A stretch of 64,000 bases of DNA from Schizochytrium sp. TIO01. Its lineage: Eukaryota > Sar > Bigyra > Thraustochytrida > Thraustochytriidae. The notes beneath the pieces are model-generated. The model saw only the letters and a list, made by a program, of their open reading frames with translations, had not been told where the DNA came from and did no database searches. The stretch lies in the NCBI GenBank assembly GCA_004764695.1, contig SMSO01000005.1, positions 781,501 through 845,500 on the forward strand, in the 5' to 3' direction. A program made the position numbers and the translations under genes. Shown here in pieces: positions 33,942-45,521 of the stretch. Position 1 is the first letter of the stretch, and each line of letters opens with the position of its first letter.

Positions 33942-35173
33942 TTATTGGGAATATTCAAAGTGTCTCTCATAGTATGAGGCCAATCGCGAGGCAGGGAATC
34001 TTCTTAGTAGTGACACAAGCACTTGGCGGTGTAGTGATGCAGCAATGATAACCTCTCGAGGGCGGTAGCGCAGGACCTTTTCTAGGATGACTTGATTTAG
34101 AACGTCCGGTTTCAAGGACGGTCGCTCATACATAAATTGCCCCTCGCCAACTTGAGCTGAGGCGGCAGAAATAATTGAATCAGGACTTACTAAAGTCACG
34201 AAAATGTCCTTTGGGGCCAATTCTTTCGCTGCGCTTAGTGAAAACCCTCGCACAGCATGCTTACTTCCTGAGTAGATTGAAGACCCTGAAGTAAAGGCGA
34301 GAGCATCAAGACCAGCAAAGTTGATTATGTGACCGCCAATTGGAAGCCGATCCGTAGACTCCTGCTTCTCCATTTGAAGACTCGCAAGAAGTGTCCCAAG
34401 GACTGCACCCTTAAAGTTAACATCAATCTGTTCATCGATGTTGAGTTCCCCAAGTTCATGCAACAAACCCGGCTGGAAAACTCCAGCAAGGTTGATCACA
34501 ACATCGACCCCTTCAAGCCAATGTTCTGCGTAGCGCATTGTAGACTCCCACTGTGATTTATCTTACAAAAAAAGGTCAGTTTCTTCTTGGTCCCTAAAAA
34601 GCAAAGAGTAAGCGTCTTTGTGTACATAGGATACAGATGTTTTGGTGTTTTGTGTTTTATGTTTTTCAAGAGGATGGGGTATAACACAATCAGAAAAGTA
34701 AATATCTCCCCAAAGTAGTGATAAAGACGTGCAAAACTACATGAGCTTAGATATCTAAGAGCCAACGGAAAACTTACATCACTTGCCTGTGTTACATTGA
34801 GTGGTTTAATGCGCAGATTTGCGGAGGCATTTCTCCAACCCTCGTCCTGTGCGGTGAGTGCTTTCAGTGCGCGATAATCCCTGTCAGTTGCAATGATCCG
34901 ATGACCTTTTGCAAGAAGCGCAGCACAAAGCTGCTTGCCAATCTCAGACGCTGCACCGGTGACCAAAATCCGTCTTGGGGCATCGTGAAAGCGCTTCCCT
35001 GCACGCTGGGCCGCCGATGGCCACGGTTGGCCGAACAGAAACGTCAAGGCCAGAATGACCAATAAGATTGAACCAAGTACCAGTCTAACTTTCAGCGGTA
35101 CTTCTGTTACATGTTGCACCAAATCGCCAAGCTGATTCAACAAAAGATCCACGAGTTGCTCTTCAACAGACAT
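33942..35173 (-). CDS. Membrane-anchored short-chain dehydrogenase-like protein (two exons)
   Basis: 334 residues. Exon 1 is 34778-35173 and exon 2 is 33942-34550; the 227-base intron starts GTAAGT and ends ATCACAG. Removing it joins ...NVTQASD to WESTMRYAEHW..., restoring a continuous Rossmann fold. Seen: transmembrane anchor (about 27-49), cofactor loop TGAASEIG (72-79), DVVINLAG (148-155; the usual motif is NNAG), Asn177 in DVNFKG, and YSGSK with Tyr225 and Lys229. At the place of the catalytic Ser, 13 residues before the Tyr, there is Gly212 (Ala211-Gly212 in place of the usual Ser-Ser), so classical dehydrogenase chemistry may be lost. Overall layout resembles ER-anchored SDRs such as 3-ketodihydrosphingosine reductase, but the substrate is unknown. 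Start at the ATG ending at 35173, giving the anchor. Confidence 0.85.
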
Positions 35174-35842
35174 CTTGAACTTTCTTCATCCCGATCTGAT
35201 GTAGGTCTACATCAAAATATCGCTACAAGAGGCTCTTCCATCTGCCTTTTCCTTCTTCTCCTTCTTCTAATACCATTATACTCCCTCATAGTACTGCTCA
35301 CTAGCCCTACTATCGTGGGAGTTACGTACGAACATCAGAAAAACTCGTATTTACTCTTACTGTTTAAGCTGGTGGAACCTTAGTTGACCTTGAAACTTAA
35401 TATATACACATGGCACCATCGTCTTTGACAGAAGCATAAATCTATATTATACCACTCTGCTGTCACAATCAGTCTTAATGAAGAAGTTAGACCCACAATT
35501 TATATAGGTAGCGCAAGGAGATAAATGTGAGCGCGTGTTTGAACGTTCACCCATCTATCAGAATCTTGAAATTACAAACGTCTAGTTTTAAAAAAGCCTT
35601 TTCAATCACTGTTGTTGCGGGGGCATGTTTCAATCTCACAAACTAACTTTACTCCAAAGATGCAGCAATCAATAAAAGAATTAATATGACGAGGATAGTG
35701 ATATAGTGAATGTCTTGTTTTTAGAGAATAAGGATATACATTCTCGATCAATTGAGGTGCGCCATCCCAATAAATATTTTTATTTTTTAGAATAGTGATA
35801 AAAATTCACCACCACTGTTTTGTTTTCTCAACTCCAATTAAT
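35174..35842. other. Intergenic, AT-rich, no gene seen
   Basis: Between the 5' end of the SDR-like gene and the 3' end of the TPR gene, both on the minus strand. It should hold the SDR promoter and the TPR 3' end. Confidence 0.6.
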
Positions 35843-38800
35843 CTACCCAATTGTCACAGCATTAAGCAGCGCATCATTGTTGTACATATCAAATACCTCC
35901 TGAAATGCTTCGAGTGCTTCTTTTGTCCGCCGCTGCTGTACAAGCATATGAGCTTTAAGAAGTCGAAGTGCAATTGCACTTGGGTCTAACTGAAGTGCAG
36001 CTTCGCAATCACGAAGACTCTTTGGAGCATTTCCCACCTGCCCATGAAGCGTAGCACGATTGAAGAGAAGGAAAAAGTGGTTCTTACGAGTGGCCTTGTT
36101 GAGGGCATTTTTAGATTTGATACTTTCAAGGCTCTCGAGGCTTTGAGCAGCTTCGTCATACATTTCCCTCATCGTAAGTGCGATTCCATGCACAATTCGC
36201 ACAGCCAAATGATGCGAAAACTGCGCTTGCCCTAAAATCTTGCCCGATAGAGTCTGAGCAAGCCCAGCCTCCCGATGTCGCAAAGAAGCTGCTGCAGATA
36301 GTAAAAATAGCTCCGCACATGGTAAGCTCATTCCATTCTGATCTAAAGATACATTTTGATCATTTTGATCAACCAAGTCTCTGTACACCTCACACGCAGC
36401 TTTCATGTGACCTCCTGCGTGCAAACTCACCGCACGAGCTAACCGCAGAACTGGCAGTTGCGATTCTGAGGCACACTGGAAAGCCTCTAGTACAATGTGA
36501 GCCTGCAGTGGTTGGTCAGACAGAAGAAAAGAATACGCTAGGCCGGAGACTGCGCTTTGAAGTAACATTGACTGACTCACGTTTGGTTTATCTGGCGTCG
36601 ATACGTGTGCTTGCATCTGAAGAGCAACTTTGAAACTTGCAGAAGCAGCATAAGGTTTATGAGCTAAAATGTCGCACAGACCCAGATTAATCTGTGCACT
36701 CACTTGATGAGCGGGGTCCATATACACCGCTTCTTTTAGGAAAGACTTGGCACGCTCAAGACGTGTAAGTTTGGATTTTTCAGCATCAACCTCCCCAGAG
36801 CGAGTGATTTCTCTCCACTTCATGCGAGAAAACTGTGATAGGCTAAGTTGACTCATGCCTACACATGCTGCGCCTTCGATCATTCGTAACACCGCCCGGT
36901 GTTTGGCTGAGTGTTGTTGAGGAGAATCAAGTAGCTGTGCTTGACCTTGAGACGCAACTCGCATTGCCCGTTGGAATTGCCGCAGCTCTAGACAGCAATG
37001 TGCAATGAGGATAATTACCAGCAGACTGCCTGTATGTGAACTGTACGCTATTTCAAGGTCTTGGAGTGCTTGATGTGGATTTTGTAATTGAAGTTCAGTA
37101 ATTGCTTTCCGAACCCTTGCAAACAAGAAGGCATTGTCGATTCGCAAAGCCTCTACATATGCAAAATTGGCACGTGATACATTTTCTACATTTTCGTACA
37201 ACACACCTAAATTGTACCATGCATTTAAGTGGTTCACATCAGCAGCCACTGCTTTGTTCATAGCTTCAAGTGCGTGGCCATAGTGTTTAATTGCAGCATA
37301 TGCGCTGCCGCGGCGTACATGAACCGAGGCATGGTCTCCAACTTGATCAATAACCTTGTCAAAAAATGTTATTGCAGTACGGGGATGGCCTACGACCATA
37401 TGCAGATCACCAAGGTGCAAAAGAGCTACTGCAGCTTCTGGACTTTTGTCTTGGCTTGCACTTGTCCATGATTTTGTTGCACTGGTGAATATACTGAGAC
37501 TAAAACTGGGATTTGCCTTAGATCCTGACCTCTCTTGGTTCATTGCGAGCTGAGCTTCGCAAGAACCTTTATAAAGCAGCAATTTGGAGCGAAGGGATCC
37601 GCTACCATTCATCCGGGGTTTTGGGAGCTTTGGTAAGGCATAACTATACCACTTTAACGCTTCATTTAAGTTTCCAACTTGGTGTAGACATTGACCAGCA
37701 GTGAAGGCCATCATGCCATCAAAAGGCCCAACGGCAGCCTCGGTATATGCCACGAGCTCAGTAATATATGATATATTTGAATGTAGTGGCTGCTTTTCGT
37801 GCTGCGCAATTTTACTCAATGCTTCGAAGCACAAACGAAGGGAATCCACGCTTGGACGTTTTCGATGTGCCTCGTCTAATGCCTCTAAAGTAGAACGTGG
37901 TACTACCTTAGCCACAACACTGAGTTTGTTCATCAGCAAATCCCTCTCTGCTTCATTTTTAGATAAGGTAGCGTTTGCATAAACGACGAGATCTTGGACT
38001 GCATCCTCGGTACGTTCGATTGAGGCACAACAGAACGCTCTAAGTAAGTAATACCGAGGATTTATCTCCGTGCAAGCATATATGACCTTGCTCAATTCTA
38101 CAAGTGCCTCCTTTGGCTTTTTAAACGCAATATATGCAAGAGCAGTCACAAGATGCTTTTTAGCATGCCAAGCGCCAACATCATCATGGATCTTCCGTAA
38201 AATACCAAGAGCCCCTTCACCATCACTCAAGTAATCTAAACGAAGTTCAGCATACCTAAGCATACTGTATACTCGTTCAGTCGGATCGAGAATGTCAAGA
38301 AAGTACGATCTACCGTTTAACTTTTGCAGATCACGGAGTGCCTCGTCGAGCTTCCCACAGGCGATGAAGAGGTTATGACGAACTCGAAGGATTAATGCGC
38401 ATCCAGATGTAGATAGAGGAGTATTACGGATTGTGACGTCTGTGAGTACCCGCTGAGCACGATCATATTGTCCTTTACATGCTAGAACCTCCGCTAGAAA
38501 GCAAGCAGCTATTATGTGCGATGGCTGTGCCTGAAGAACGGATCGTAGGTCCTCTTCACTTCGTACAAAATCACTTCGACACGCATATGCCCGTGCTCTT
38601 AGCAATCTAGCTGTTAACACTAATTGGTCATACGCGGTCCCGTCTGTATTAGTGTTCCGTTCTCGATTCGTTTCTCCTGCACGTAGTTTTCGACTTACCG
38701 AAAGCCGGCCCATCGACATTCGGTTTGCTCTCCTATTTGTTTTGGCAGGTGGCCTTTTGGGAGATGAAATTGAAGTACCCATCAAAGTTTGTCTGTGCCT

Positions 38801-41020
38801 TGATCGACTTTCGAATGAAGTGCCTGAATCAGACCCTTTTTGGTGCTCTAACGCACTGTTCAGAACTTGGGAAGAAACCTCGCAAGCTTTTGATAAATTG
38901 GTCCCTCTAATGAGCTCTGCAATAAGACAACGTAAAGGTTTGCTCTGTCTATTGCCGTATTTGTACGCTCGTGTAAGACTTTGAATTGACTCTTCAAGCC
39001 GCTCTGGGTCAAATGTTAAACTGTAATAATCAAGTTTTAGCCGAGCTTCAAGCTGCAAAGCATCTCGAAGTTGATGCGGAGGCCGGTCACCGACTTGACG
39101 CGCATCTTTCATGGCTTTTGTGTCAGTTAACAGTTCTTGCAAGCTAGTAGTGTCCTCCAAAGCCCAGTCCAAAATGTCCAGTATTTCTTTTTTCTTCCGG
39201 TTCCCTTGCAGTGCAAACGATCTTTTGGCTTCTGCTAACGCATAGAAAATGTGTGAGCGAAGACCTGGCGGAATGCTCTTGACAGAATTTAGTTCCAAGA
39301 GATCTTTAACGGCTTCTGCAAAGCGTGGCTTCAATAATTTAGTGCATGCATGCGCTCGTAGAAACTTTGCAGTCCACTCATGACGAGGATTTTGCTGATG
39401 TAAGGTGTAGCATTCCAATGCACGCGTACAATCTCTGTATACGTCAGTCCACAAACCCAAATGACTAAGCACCTGGGCACGTTTAATATATGCTTGAGGA
39501 AGCTCAGGTGATAACTTCGTTGCGATAACACAATGGCGCAATGCACTACGATAGTCTCGCGATGCAATAAGCATATTAGCATAACAAAGATGAAGTCGAG
39601 CATCATCAACTGTTGTTCTTTTCATAGACATAGTTTGGTTTGAGGATACAATGCCCACACGCTGAATCGTCCACATTAGCTCCTGCGATTCATTAGATTG
39701 CATTTGTTCTTGATCAAGTGCAGCTAGCTTGATAGCGCGCCGACGCTGGTAATTGGATTGACTGTCATCAATCGACTTGGTAGGATCGTCTTCAGGGAGT
39801 TCCAAAGAAGGGATCACAATCTCTTCTCTGGATACAACTCGAGATGGAAAGTATTCAGACGATTGGCGGGACAGTTGTCTAGAAATCTGCCGTTCTACTC
39901 GATAGGAGCTGTTTTTTCTCTGTAAGCTGGCGTTTGATACACTACCCATAACATTATCGTACGAAAAAGGTACCTCTAAGTGTTGGGTATTAAAAATAGT
40001 TTGTTTCCCGCTGACATTAGTAGCTGACGGTCCGTCTTCTTCTGTTGCTACCAAGGAGGTGAGAATTTGTGCATTGAAGCTACAAGGGTCTGCTAGCATA
40101 GAACTTCCCTGAGGTGTGTTTGGCTTTGTACCAATGGTCATACTGCTATCTTGAATCTTATTGAGTTGCGAAGACATCAGCTCTTTAGTCTCTTCTTCTC
40201 CTTTCGCTCTATTTCCAGGGTTCTGGTTAGTGTTATTTGTATCTCCCGCATCGTGGTGTTGCCTTGGGGCACTTTCAGGAGCAGGAACTGTAGCTGAAGC
40301 CGAACTTGATGCTGAGCCACGGCGGCCAGCTGAAGATGCATAACTGCTTATTGAACTTCTCCTTTCCTTATAGAGGCCATCTCTAGCCTCTGGTTTGGCG
40401 TGAAATGATTCAAAGCCCAAAAACTTGCCGGATTCCTTAATTCGCGCCTCCAGACGTTGTTCCTCTTGTAGTTGAGCCAACATTTTCTCCTTCTCTCGCT
40501 TAGCTTGAAGTGAAGAGCGCCGCGCTGGCAAACGGGGTTCTTCTTCCGAATCTACGTTTTCATCATCGTGAAGAGTATCCTGCGGACCATTTTTCACCAA
40601 GAGCCAATTGTGATCTCCCTCATGCTCGCTCTGTTTGCCTGAACTAGAAATTGTCTTAAGTGGGTCCATCTTCATACTTTTTCGATGGCTATTTTGCATT
40701 TTGAAGGATGCCTCTGCATGAGCGTAGCCAGTACGCGATCGTGATGACAAAAGTTTATTGTCATCAGCGTCAGCAAACCTATGTCTAATGAAGGTGTCTG
40801 GTCTTCGAGGACGTAAGCTTGGAGGTAATGAACCCATTTCTTGACGCCTTCGAATTGAAAATGACATCGTGATAGAGCTACGCTGCTCTCCTGAATTTGT
40901 TACATCGACTCCACTTGACCTGCGGGTGCTAGTATTGTTTTGAGCGCTGGAGGCTTCTTGAGCCATTCTGACGGCTGCCCCATCTTTAGGAGAGCGCGGG
41001 TGGAGCTCGGAGTCTGCCAT
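35843..41020 (-). CDS. Large tetratricopeptide-repeat (TPR) protein
   Basis: 1725 residues, single exon. The first 450 residues are polar, Ser/Arg-rich and probably disordered, with a charged coiled coil (KREKEKMLAQLQEEQRLEARI) at about 172-192. From about residue 470 onwards TPR helices recur, for example YANMLIASRDYRSALRHCVIATKLSPELPQAY near 475-506, ASVHVRRGSAYAAIKHYGHALEAMNKAVA and NAWYNLGVLYENVENVSRANFAYVEAL in the middle, and FLLFNRATLHGQVGNAPKSLRDCEAALQLDPSAIA near the C-terminus. TPRs form a solenoid that binds other proteins. The very long array with a disordered head resembles TTC6-like proteins, but that is a tentative comparison. The ATG ending at 41020 is followed by a hydrophilic head and no signal. 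Divergent from the secreted ankyrin gene. Confidence 0.88.
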   Translation of the reverse strand: MADSELHPRSPKDGAAVRMAQEASSAQNNTSTRRSSGVDVTNSGEQRSSITMSFSIRRRQEMGSLPPSLRPRRPDTFIRHRFADADDNKLLSSRSRTGYAHAEASFKMQNSHRKSMKMDPLKTISSSGKQSEHEGDHNWLLVKNGPQDTLHDDENVDSEEEPRLPARRSSLQAKREKEKMLAQLQEEQRLEARIKESGKFLGFESFHAKPEARDGLYKERRSSISSYASSAGRRGSASSSASATVPAPESAPRQHHDAGDTNNTNQNPGNRAKGEEETKELMSSQLNKIQDSSMTIGTKPNTPQGSSMLADPCSFNAQILTSLVATEEDGPSATNVSGKQTIFNTQHLEVPFSYDNVMGSVSNASLQRKNSSYRVERQISRQLSRQSSEYFPSRVVSREEIVIPSLELPEDDPTKSIDDSQSNYQRRRAIKLAALDQEQMQSNESQELMWTIQRVGIVSSNQTMSMKRTTVDDARLHLCYANMLIASRDYRSALRHCVIATKLSPELPQAYIKRAQVLSHLGLWTDVYRDCTRALECYTLHQQNPRHEWTAKFLRAHACTKLLKPRFAEAVKDLLELNSVKSIPPGLRSHIFYALAEAKRSFALQGNRKKKEILDILDWALEDTTSLQELLTDTKAMKDARQVGDRPPHQLRDALQLEARLKLDYYSLTFDPERLEESIQSLTRAYKYGNRQSKPLRCLIAELIRGTNLSKACEVSSQVLNSALEHQKGSDSGTSFESRSRHRQTLMGTSISSPKRPPAKTNRRANRMSMGRLSVSRKLRAGETNRERNTNTDGTAYDQLVLTARLLRARAYACRSDFVRSEEDLRSVLQAQPSHIIAACFLAEVLACKGQYDRAQRVLTDVTIRNTPLSTSGCALILRVRHNLFIACGKLDEALRDLQKLNGRSYFLDILDPTERVYSMLRYAELRLDYLSDGEGALGILRKIHDDVGAWHAKKHLVTALAYIAFKKPKEALVELSKVIYACTEINPRYYLLRAFCCASIERTEDAVQDLVVYANATLSKNEAERDLLMNKLSVVAKVVPRSTLEALDEAHRKRPSVDSLRLCFEALSKIAQHEKQPLHSNISYITELVAYTEAAVGPFDGMMAFTAGQCLHQVGNLNEALKWYSYALPKLPKPRMNGSGSLRSKLLLYKGSCEAQLAMNQERSGSKANPSFSLSIFTSATKSWTSASQDKSPEAAVALLHLGDLHMVVGHPRTAITFFDKVIDQVGDHASVHVRRGSAYAAIKHYGHALEAMNKAVAADVNHLNAWYNLGVLYENVENVSRANFAYVEALRIDNAFLFARVRKAITELQLQNPHQALQDLEIAYSSHTGSLLVIILIAHCCLELRQFQRAMRVASQGQAQLLDSPQQHSAKHRAVLRMIEGAACVGMSQLSLSQFSRMKWREITRSGEVDAEKSKLTRLERAKSFLKEAVYMDPAHQVSAQINLGLCDILAHKPYAASASFKVALQMQAHVSTPDKPNVSQSMLLQSAVSGLAYSFLLSDQPLQAHIVLEAFQCASESQLPVLRLARAVSLHAGGHMKAACEVYRDLVDQNDQNVSLDQNGMSLPCAELFLLSAAASLRHREAGLAQTLSGKILGQAQFSHHLAVRIVHGIALTMREMYDEAAQSLESLESIKSKNALNKATRKNHFFLLFNRATLHGQVGNAPKSLRDCEAALQLDPSAIALRLLKAHMLVQQRRTKEALEAFQEVFDMYNNDALLNAVTIG

Positions 41021-41775
41021 ACATACAGCTCGGCTTTGCTTTTCAGTACAACAATGCCTTTATACCCGTGAGCATGGCAATATCCTCTATGCCGACTTTC
41101 TGTATGCTATAAAACGGGGGGGAAGAATAGTGGCAAGCCAGAGAATGTTCTCTCTCCAAACTTTGGACAAATCGATGATATTTCTTCAAGGCGAGAGTAT
41201 GTCTTTTGCAGTCGATTGTTTAGATCCCGCTCTAGCTGTCTGGTCGGGGAGGCGTGCTCAAAGTGCTTCTGTTCCATTCTTATCTATTGTAGCTACATAC
41301 AATCAGGTACTATTACAACTAAGGAGAGATCCGTTCAAGCCTGACAACAAAAACGTGGCAAAATATATGGTAAGAAGAAAAAAACATTAAGAAATTAATG
41401 GTCATTTATCACACAGATCAAAGCAACTAAATTTTAATTAAGCTGTCAAACGTTTATTTTATTTCCATTTCATTTTTGTGAAGTAAAATTGAAGAAAGAT
41501 CTACTGATATAGAAGTTTTTTCCCTTTGCCATGATTTCTCAGGTTATAATACCTTCTGTATAAGAATTGTGAGAATATTGTGTCAGGGGTTTCTAATAAT
41601 CCTTCAAGTTTGATTAAAAAGGAATAAAAAATAAAATAAATTTAATTTTTATTTTATATTTTTAAAAATAAGCTTTTTCATGATGATGACCGATTCTGAC
41701 TCGATGTGAAATCCTTTGCATTGTGAGCAGACCAGTAATGCCATTGCGATCATAATCGGTTCCAGAGAGCTCAGA
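41021..41775. other. Divergent promoter region
   Basis: 755 bases between the 5' ends of the TPR gene (minus) and the secreted ankyrin gene (plus). AT-rich on the plus-gene side. An 86-codon open frame at 41130-41390 starts with GTG and resembles nothing, so it is not called. Likely holds both promoters. Confidence 0.6.
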
Positions 41776-44700
41776 ATGTTGAGAGGCTTTATAAGGCTGC
41801 TTGCTGCCTTCTTTCTCGTCACACTAGTCTCAACCACAGCACTTGAACAGGACAAGCTCTCTGAGAAGCGCCATGAGCTGGTACAGAAGGTGCCACTTGA
41901 AGTCAAGGTTCCTGGGCGAGCAGGCAGCCGAGGCGGTGCACAGAAACTAGAATTTATGGTGCCTACGAAACCGCAAAGTGGCCTAGATCAGGTATCTTCT
42001 GCTACCAAAGTTCACGACCTAGCCTTGCAAGCATGGGATGCTGTGATTGATGGCAACGATGTGGGCCTCCAAGATCCTAAAGTTGAAGCCCAAAATCAGC
42101 TACGATCTGTTCCACTATCACCAGACGAGGCATGGCATCATTGGCGAGCTGCACAAGACGGTGTTGTAGATAGCGGTAGGTTTCTGATCACCTTTGGTGT
42201 AGCAGTTTCAGTGCAGTCTGGAGGTTCGGAGTTGCACATTGCTGCAGCCATGGGAGAGACAGATCGGTGCAGACAGTTGTTGGATGACCCAGAGCGTCCA
42301 GATCTTGAAGTAGACATGCGCAAGGAGATTGATGGAACAACTCCTCTGTATAGCGCAATTGCGACTGGTCAACTAGACACCGTTAAATACCTTTTACAAG
42401 AAGCAGGAGCGAATCCAGAGCTACATGGCAACAATGGCGTGCGGCCTCTGATGCTTGCCGCTGCCTTAGGACACCTCGAGATAGCAAAAGAGATTATTCG
42501 AGCTGGCGCAGACGCGAATGTCCAGCATGCATTTGGAGGTACAACGGCGTTACATTTTGCTTCCGAAATGGGTCACGCAAATATTATTCACTTCCTTTGC
42601 AAAGAAGCAGGAGCTGATGCTGGCCTCAGAAAAACAACAGGTGGCACCGCTTTGCACACCGCTGCAGACACAAACCAAACAGAAGCAGTACGTGCTCTTG
42701 TAAACAGCTGTCAAGTAGATGTGCATGCACTTCTTGCTGGAGATACAACAGCACTTTATCTAGCTGCACAACGGGGGCTTACAAATGTTGTGGAAACTCT
42801 CATCAGCGAGCTAGGTGCAAATCCTAATTATGAAATGCCACGTGGGCAGAACGTGGGGTCGCACTTGGCTGTGGTAGATGATAGCGATGAAGAAGCTTCT
42901 GAGAGAAGACGTCAGGCACAATATTATGATATGCGGAACACTGAAATTGGAAATGGTGCCACGGCTTTACACGCTGCGGCTGAAAATGGTCATCGGGATA
43001 CGGTCCGTGCCCTACTAAAACTTGGGGCACTTCAATCAGCTTCCATGATGGGCGCTACACCACTCGTTATTGCCTTGCAATATCACCACCCTGATATTGC
43101 TCTTGATCTTCTAGAAGCTGGTTCGGATCCACTTCTTCATGCACGAGTACCTCGTGATGGATCCTGGAGCCTTTTAGTAGCTGCTGATCTTGCAGACAAG
43201 TCTGATGAGAATAAACTTGTACTTGATCGCCTAGTTCATTGGCCTGGAATCAACTTGAACCTTGATAATGGGCGAGGCATTACACCCTTAAGTCAAGCTA
43301 TATTCCGTCAGAATGGAGAAGCAACTGTGAAGCTTCTGAAAGCTGGCGCAAAAGTTTTCTCGTCGACCCCTTCTTCGATGCATGTTGCTTGTCAAGTTGG
43401 GTTTAGGGACAAGGAAGCCTTGGATCTTCTCGTGGATACTGCGATGGCAGAACTCCCGATACAGGAGTGGTCCGCTGGACAAGATGCGCATCCATTCCAT
43501 GCTGCAGCTGCGCATGGTCATTCTGACCTTTTAGAAAATATGCTAAAGATTGCAGGTCCATCACTCATTAACTTGAGAGTACCATCCTCTGGTGCGACAC
43601 CCCTTATGATGGCCTGCCAGGGGGGGAACATTGAGACCGTGAAGCTGCTTATGAAATATGGTGCCAACGTGAATATGAAAGCTGCGAACTCTATGCATGG
43701 CGCAACTGCATTGTACTTGGCTACTGCAAGTGGACATGCTCATGTTGTTAAACTACTTATTACAGAAGGTAAGTTAAGGACATTATTCCTTTGAAAGCAA
43801 GAGAACCAAACACACAATTCTCAACAATTCTGATTTTCTTTATAAAATGCGTGTTGTACATTACTTTAATAGTCACGAGCAAGGTGAATGATATTATCAT
43901 ACATGACCAAAAACGTCATTAGACTATAACAAATGGAGTTCAGACTAACAAAGTTGCTTTATGTGAAATTGAGAAACCACAGGTGGCGCTGATGCGACCC
44001 AAGTCCTCGACAACTATGGTACGAGCCCTTTACATGTCGCCTTGGAGAAAAAAAATAGCGCGGTGGTTGATGTATTAATACGCAATTGCCCAAATATGGA
44101 TCTGAACCTTCGTAATGAGGCAGGGCTTCCACCATTAGCCCTGGCAATTCTTTCTGATGATGCAAGACTCGTCAGTAAAATGATTGAGGCTGGTGCTAAC
44201 CTGTCTATGACAGCTCCCGTCAGAGATATGCCCGAGGCATCTATGATTCAGTTTGCACTGCACCAAGGCCGCAATGTGGGTTCGCGCGTGATTGAGGCAC
44301 TGCTAAAGCACCCTCCTGCCGCCGGGAAAAGCCCACTCGAATCCTACGAACTGTGTATCATGGAAATTCTTCGAATTCAAACTAGCCCACGACGCCATAG
44401 GCCAATTTCTGAAGCTGAGAAGATTCTGCGCATTCTACTGTATTCGGGTCCTGATGATATGAAAATTCCGGAGTATGCTTTCTATATCTTAGCGAATATT
44501 TATGAGGAAAACCCATCAAAATCCGATCTGCACGGGGATAAACTGGCACGCGCCATTATTGAATCAAAGACATGGCAAGGACTTACAGCAGCAGAGCGAG
44601 CTGTATACTTGTCATATACCACAGAGCTTTCAGGTTTTGTATCACCATTGCAGGTTGCCGTTAAAAACACTCGAGCAAAGCTCGTGTCCCGTCTTCTAGA

Positions 44701-44872
44701 GGCAGCTCCAACTCCTGAATTTGCTAATCAGATGCTGTATCGCGATGTTTCTCCAAATAAAATAGGGTCAGCAATTATCATGGCTCAAAGTAATCGTGAC
44801 TTTCGCATGATCAAAATTATGCAAAAATTTGATCTTGGCAACCCTTATTCGTCTGCCCGTGAAGAACTATAG
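41776..44872 (+). CDS. Secreted or ER-lumenal ankyrin-repeat protein (two exons)
   Basis: 960 residues. Exon 1 is 41776-43768 and exon 2 is 43983-44872; the 214-base intron begins GTAAGT and ends AACCACAG. Splicing joins ...HVVKLLITEG to GADATQVLDNYGTSPLHVALEKK, which completes an ankyrin repeat across the junction. The open frame runs up to a TTG at 41716, but the ATG at 41776 starts a clear signal peptide (MLRGFIRLLAAFFLVTLVSTTA). Ankyrin repeats fill about 150-740, many near consensus (GTTPLYSAIATGQLDTVKYLL, GATALHAAAENGHRDTVRALL, GATPLMMACQGGNIETVKLLM). The last 200 residues are more divergent helices. Ankyrin proteins are normally cytosolic, so a signal peptide is unusual; there is no obvious second membrane segment. 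Partner unknown. Confidence 0.88.
43769..43982 (+). other. Intron of the secreted ankyrin gene
   Basis: GAAG|GTAAGT donor and AAACCACAG|GTGGCG acceptor. Phase 1; the codon GGT is split across the junction. Confidence 0.9.
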
Positions 44873-45521
44873 TCTTGCCTTATTTACCTGACGATTCGGT
44901 ATTTTGGTTTTTGCTGTATGTCATTGGCCCAGACAAAGACAGATCGCTTGTTTTGAATCATTTTTGTTTAAATAAGAAGATAGGTATTGCACAAACCGTA
45001 TTAGAGATGCAAGCAGATCTTTGAACTCTCGGGAGCTTGAGATATTGCGTGATGTTCTCTGTTTGTCAGCGCGTACATTATCTGGGGAAATTGTTTGTAT
45101 TCACCTAAACACCGATGATTTCTCTGACTATAAAACTATAGATATAGAGGGCTTTGAAACACAAGAGACTAACCAACTTTAGATTCTTCATAACCTTAAA
45201 CACACAATTTTTATGAAATCTATGTTTTGATAGCGTACCATATACACAAGGATGGGAAAGCTCTTCTTCATCCGGAAATTATTGAGGATTTTAACATTTT
45301 AATTTTGAAGGACATAGGGTCATCGGTGACCAACTACCATTTACTTATTCTATTCTAAGTAACTCCTATGGGTAACTACAGTAATTGGTCGTTAGAGTGA
45401 ATAGTGCTTAAATGATAGGAGCCTATTTGAAACACGCAACAGCCTGTTGTGTCTATGTTCGGAAATCAAATCGAAAACTCTGCATCAACATACACCCTTT
45501 ACGTTGAGCACAGGAAAAGCA
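44873..45521. other. Intergenic, same-strand gap, no gene seen
   Basis: AT-rich. Lies between the ankyrin stop and the ATG of the SANT/BAH-like gene. The first codons of the open frame that enters from 45447 start with TTG and are treated as leader. Confidence 0.6.

Noticed and set aside
41130-41390. 86-codon plus-strand frame between divergent genes
   Set aside because: Starts with GTG and lies in the promoter region; no homology or domain pattern.
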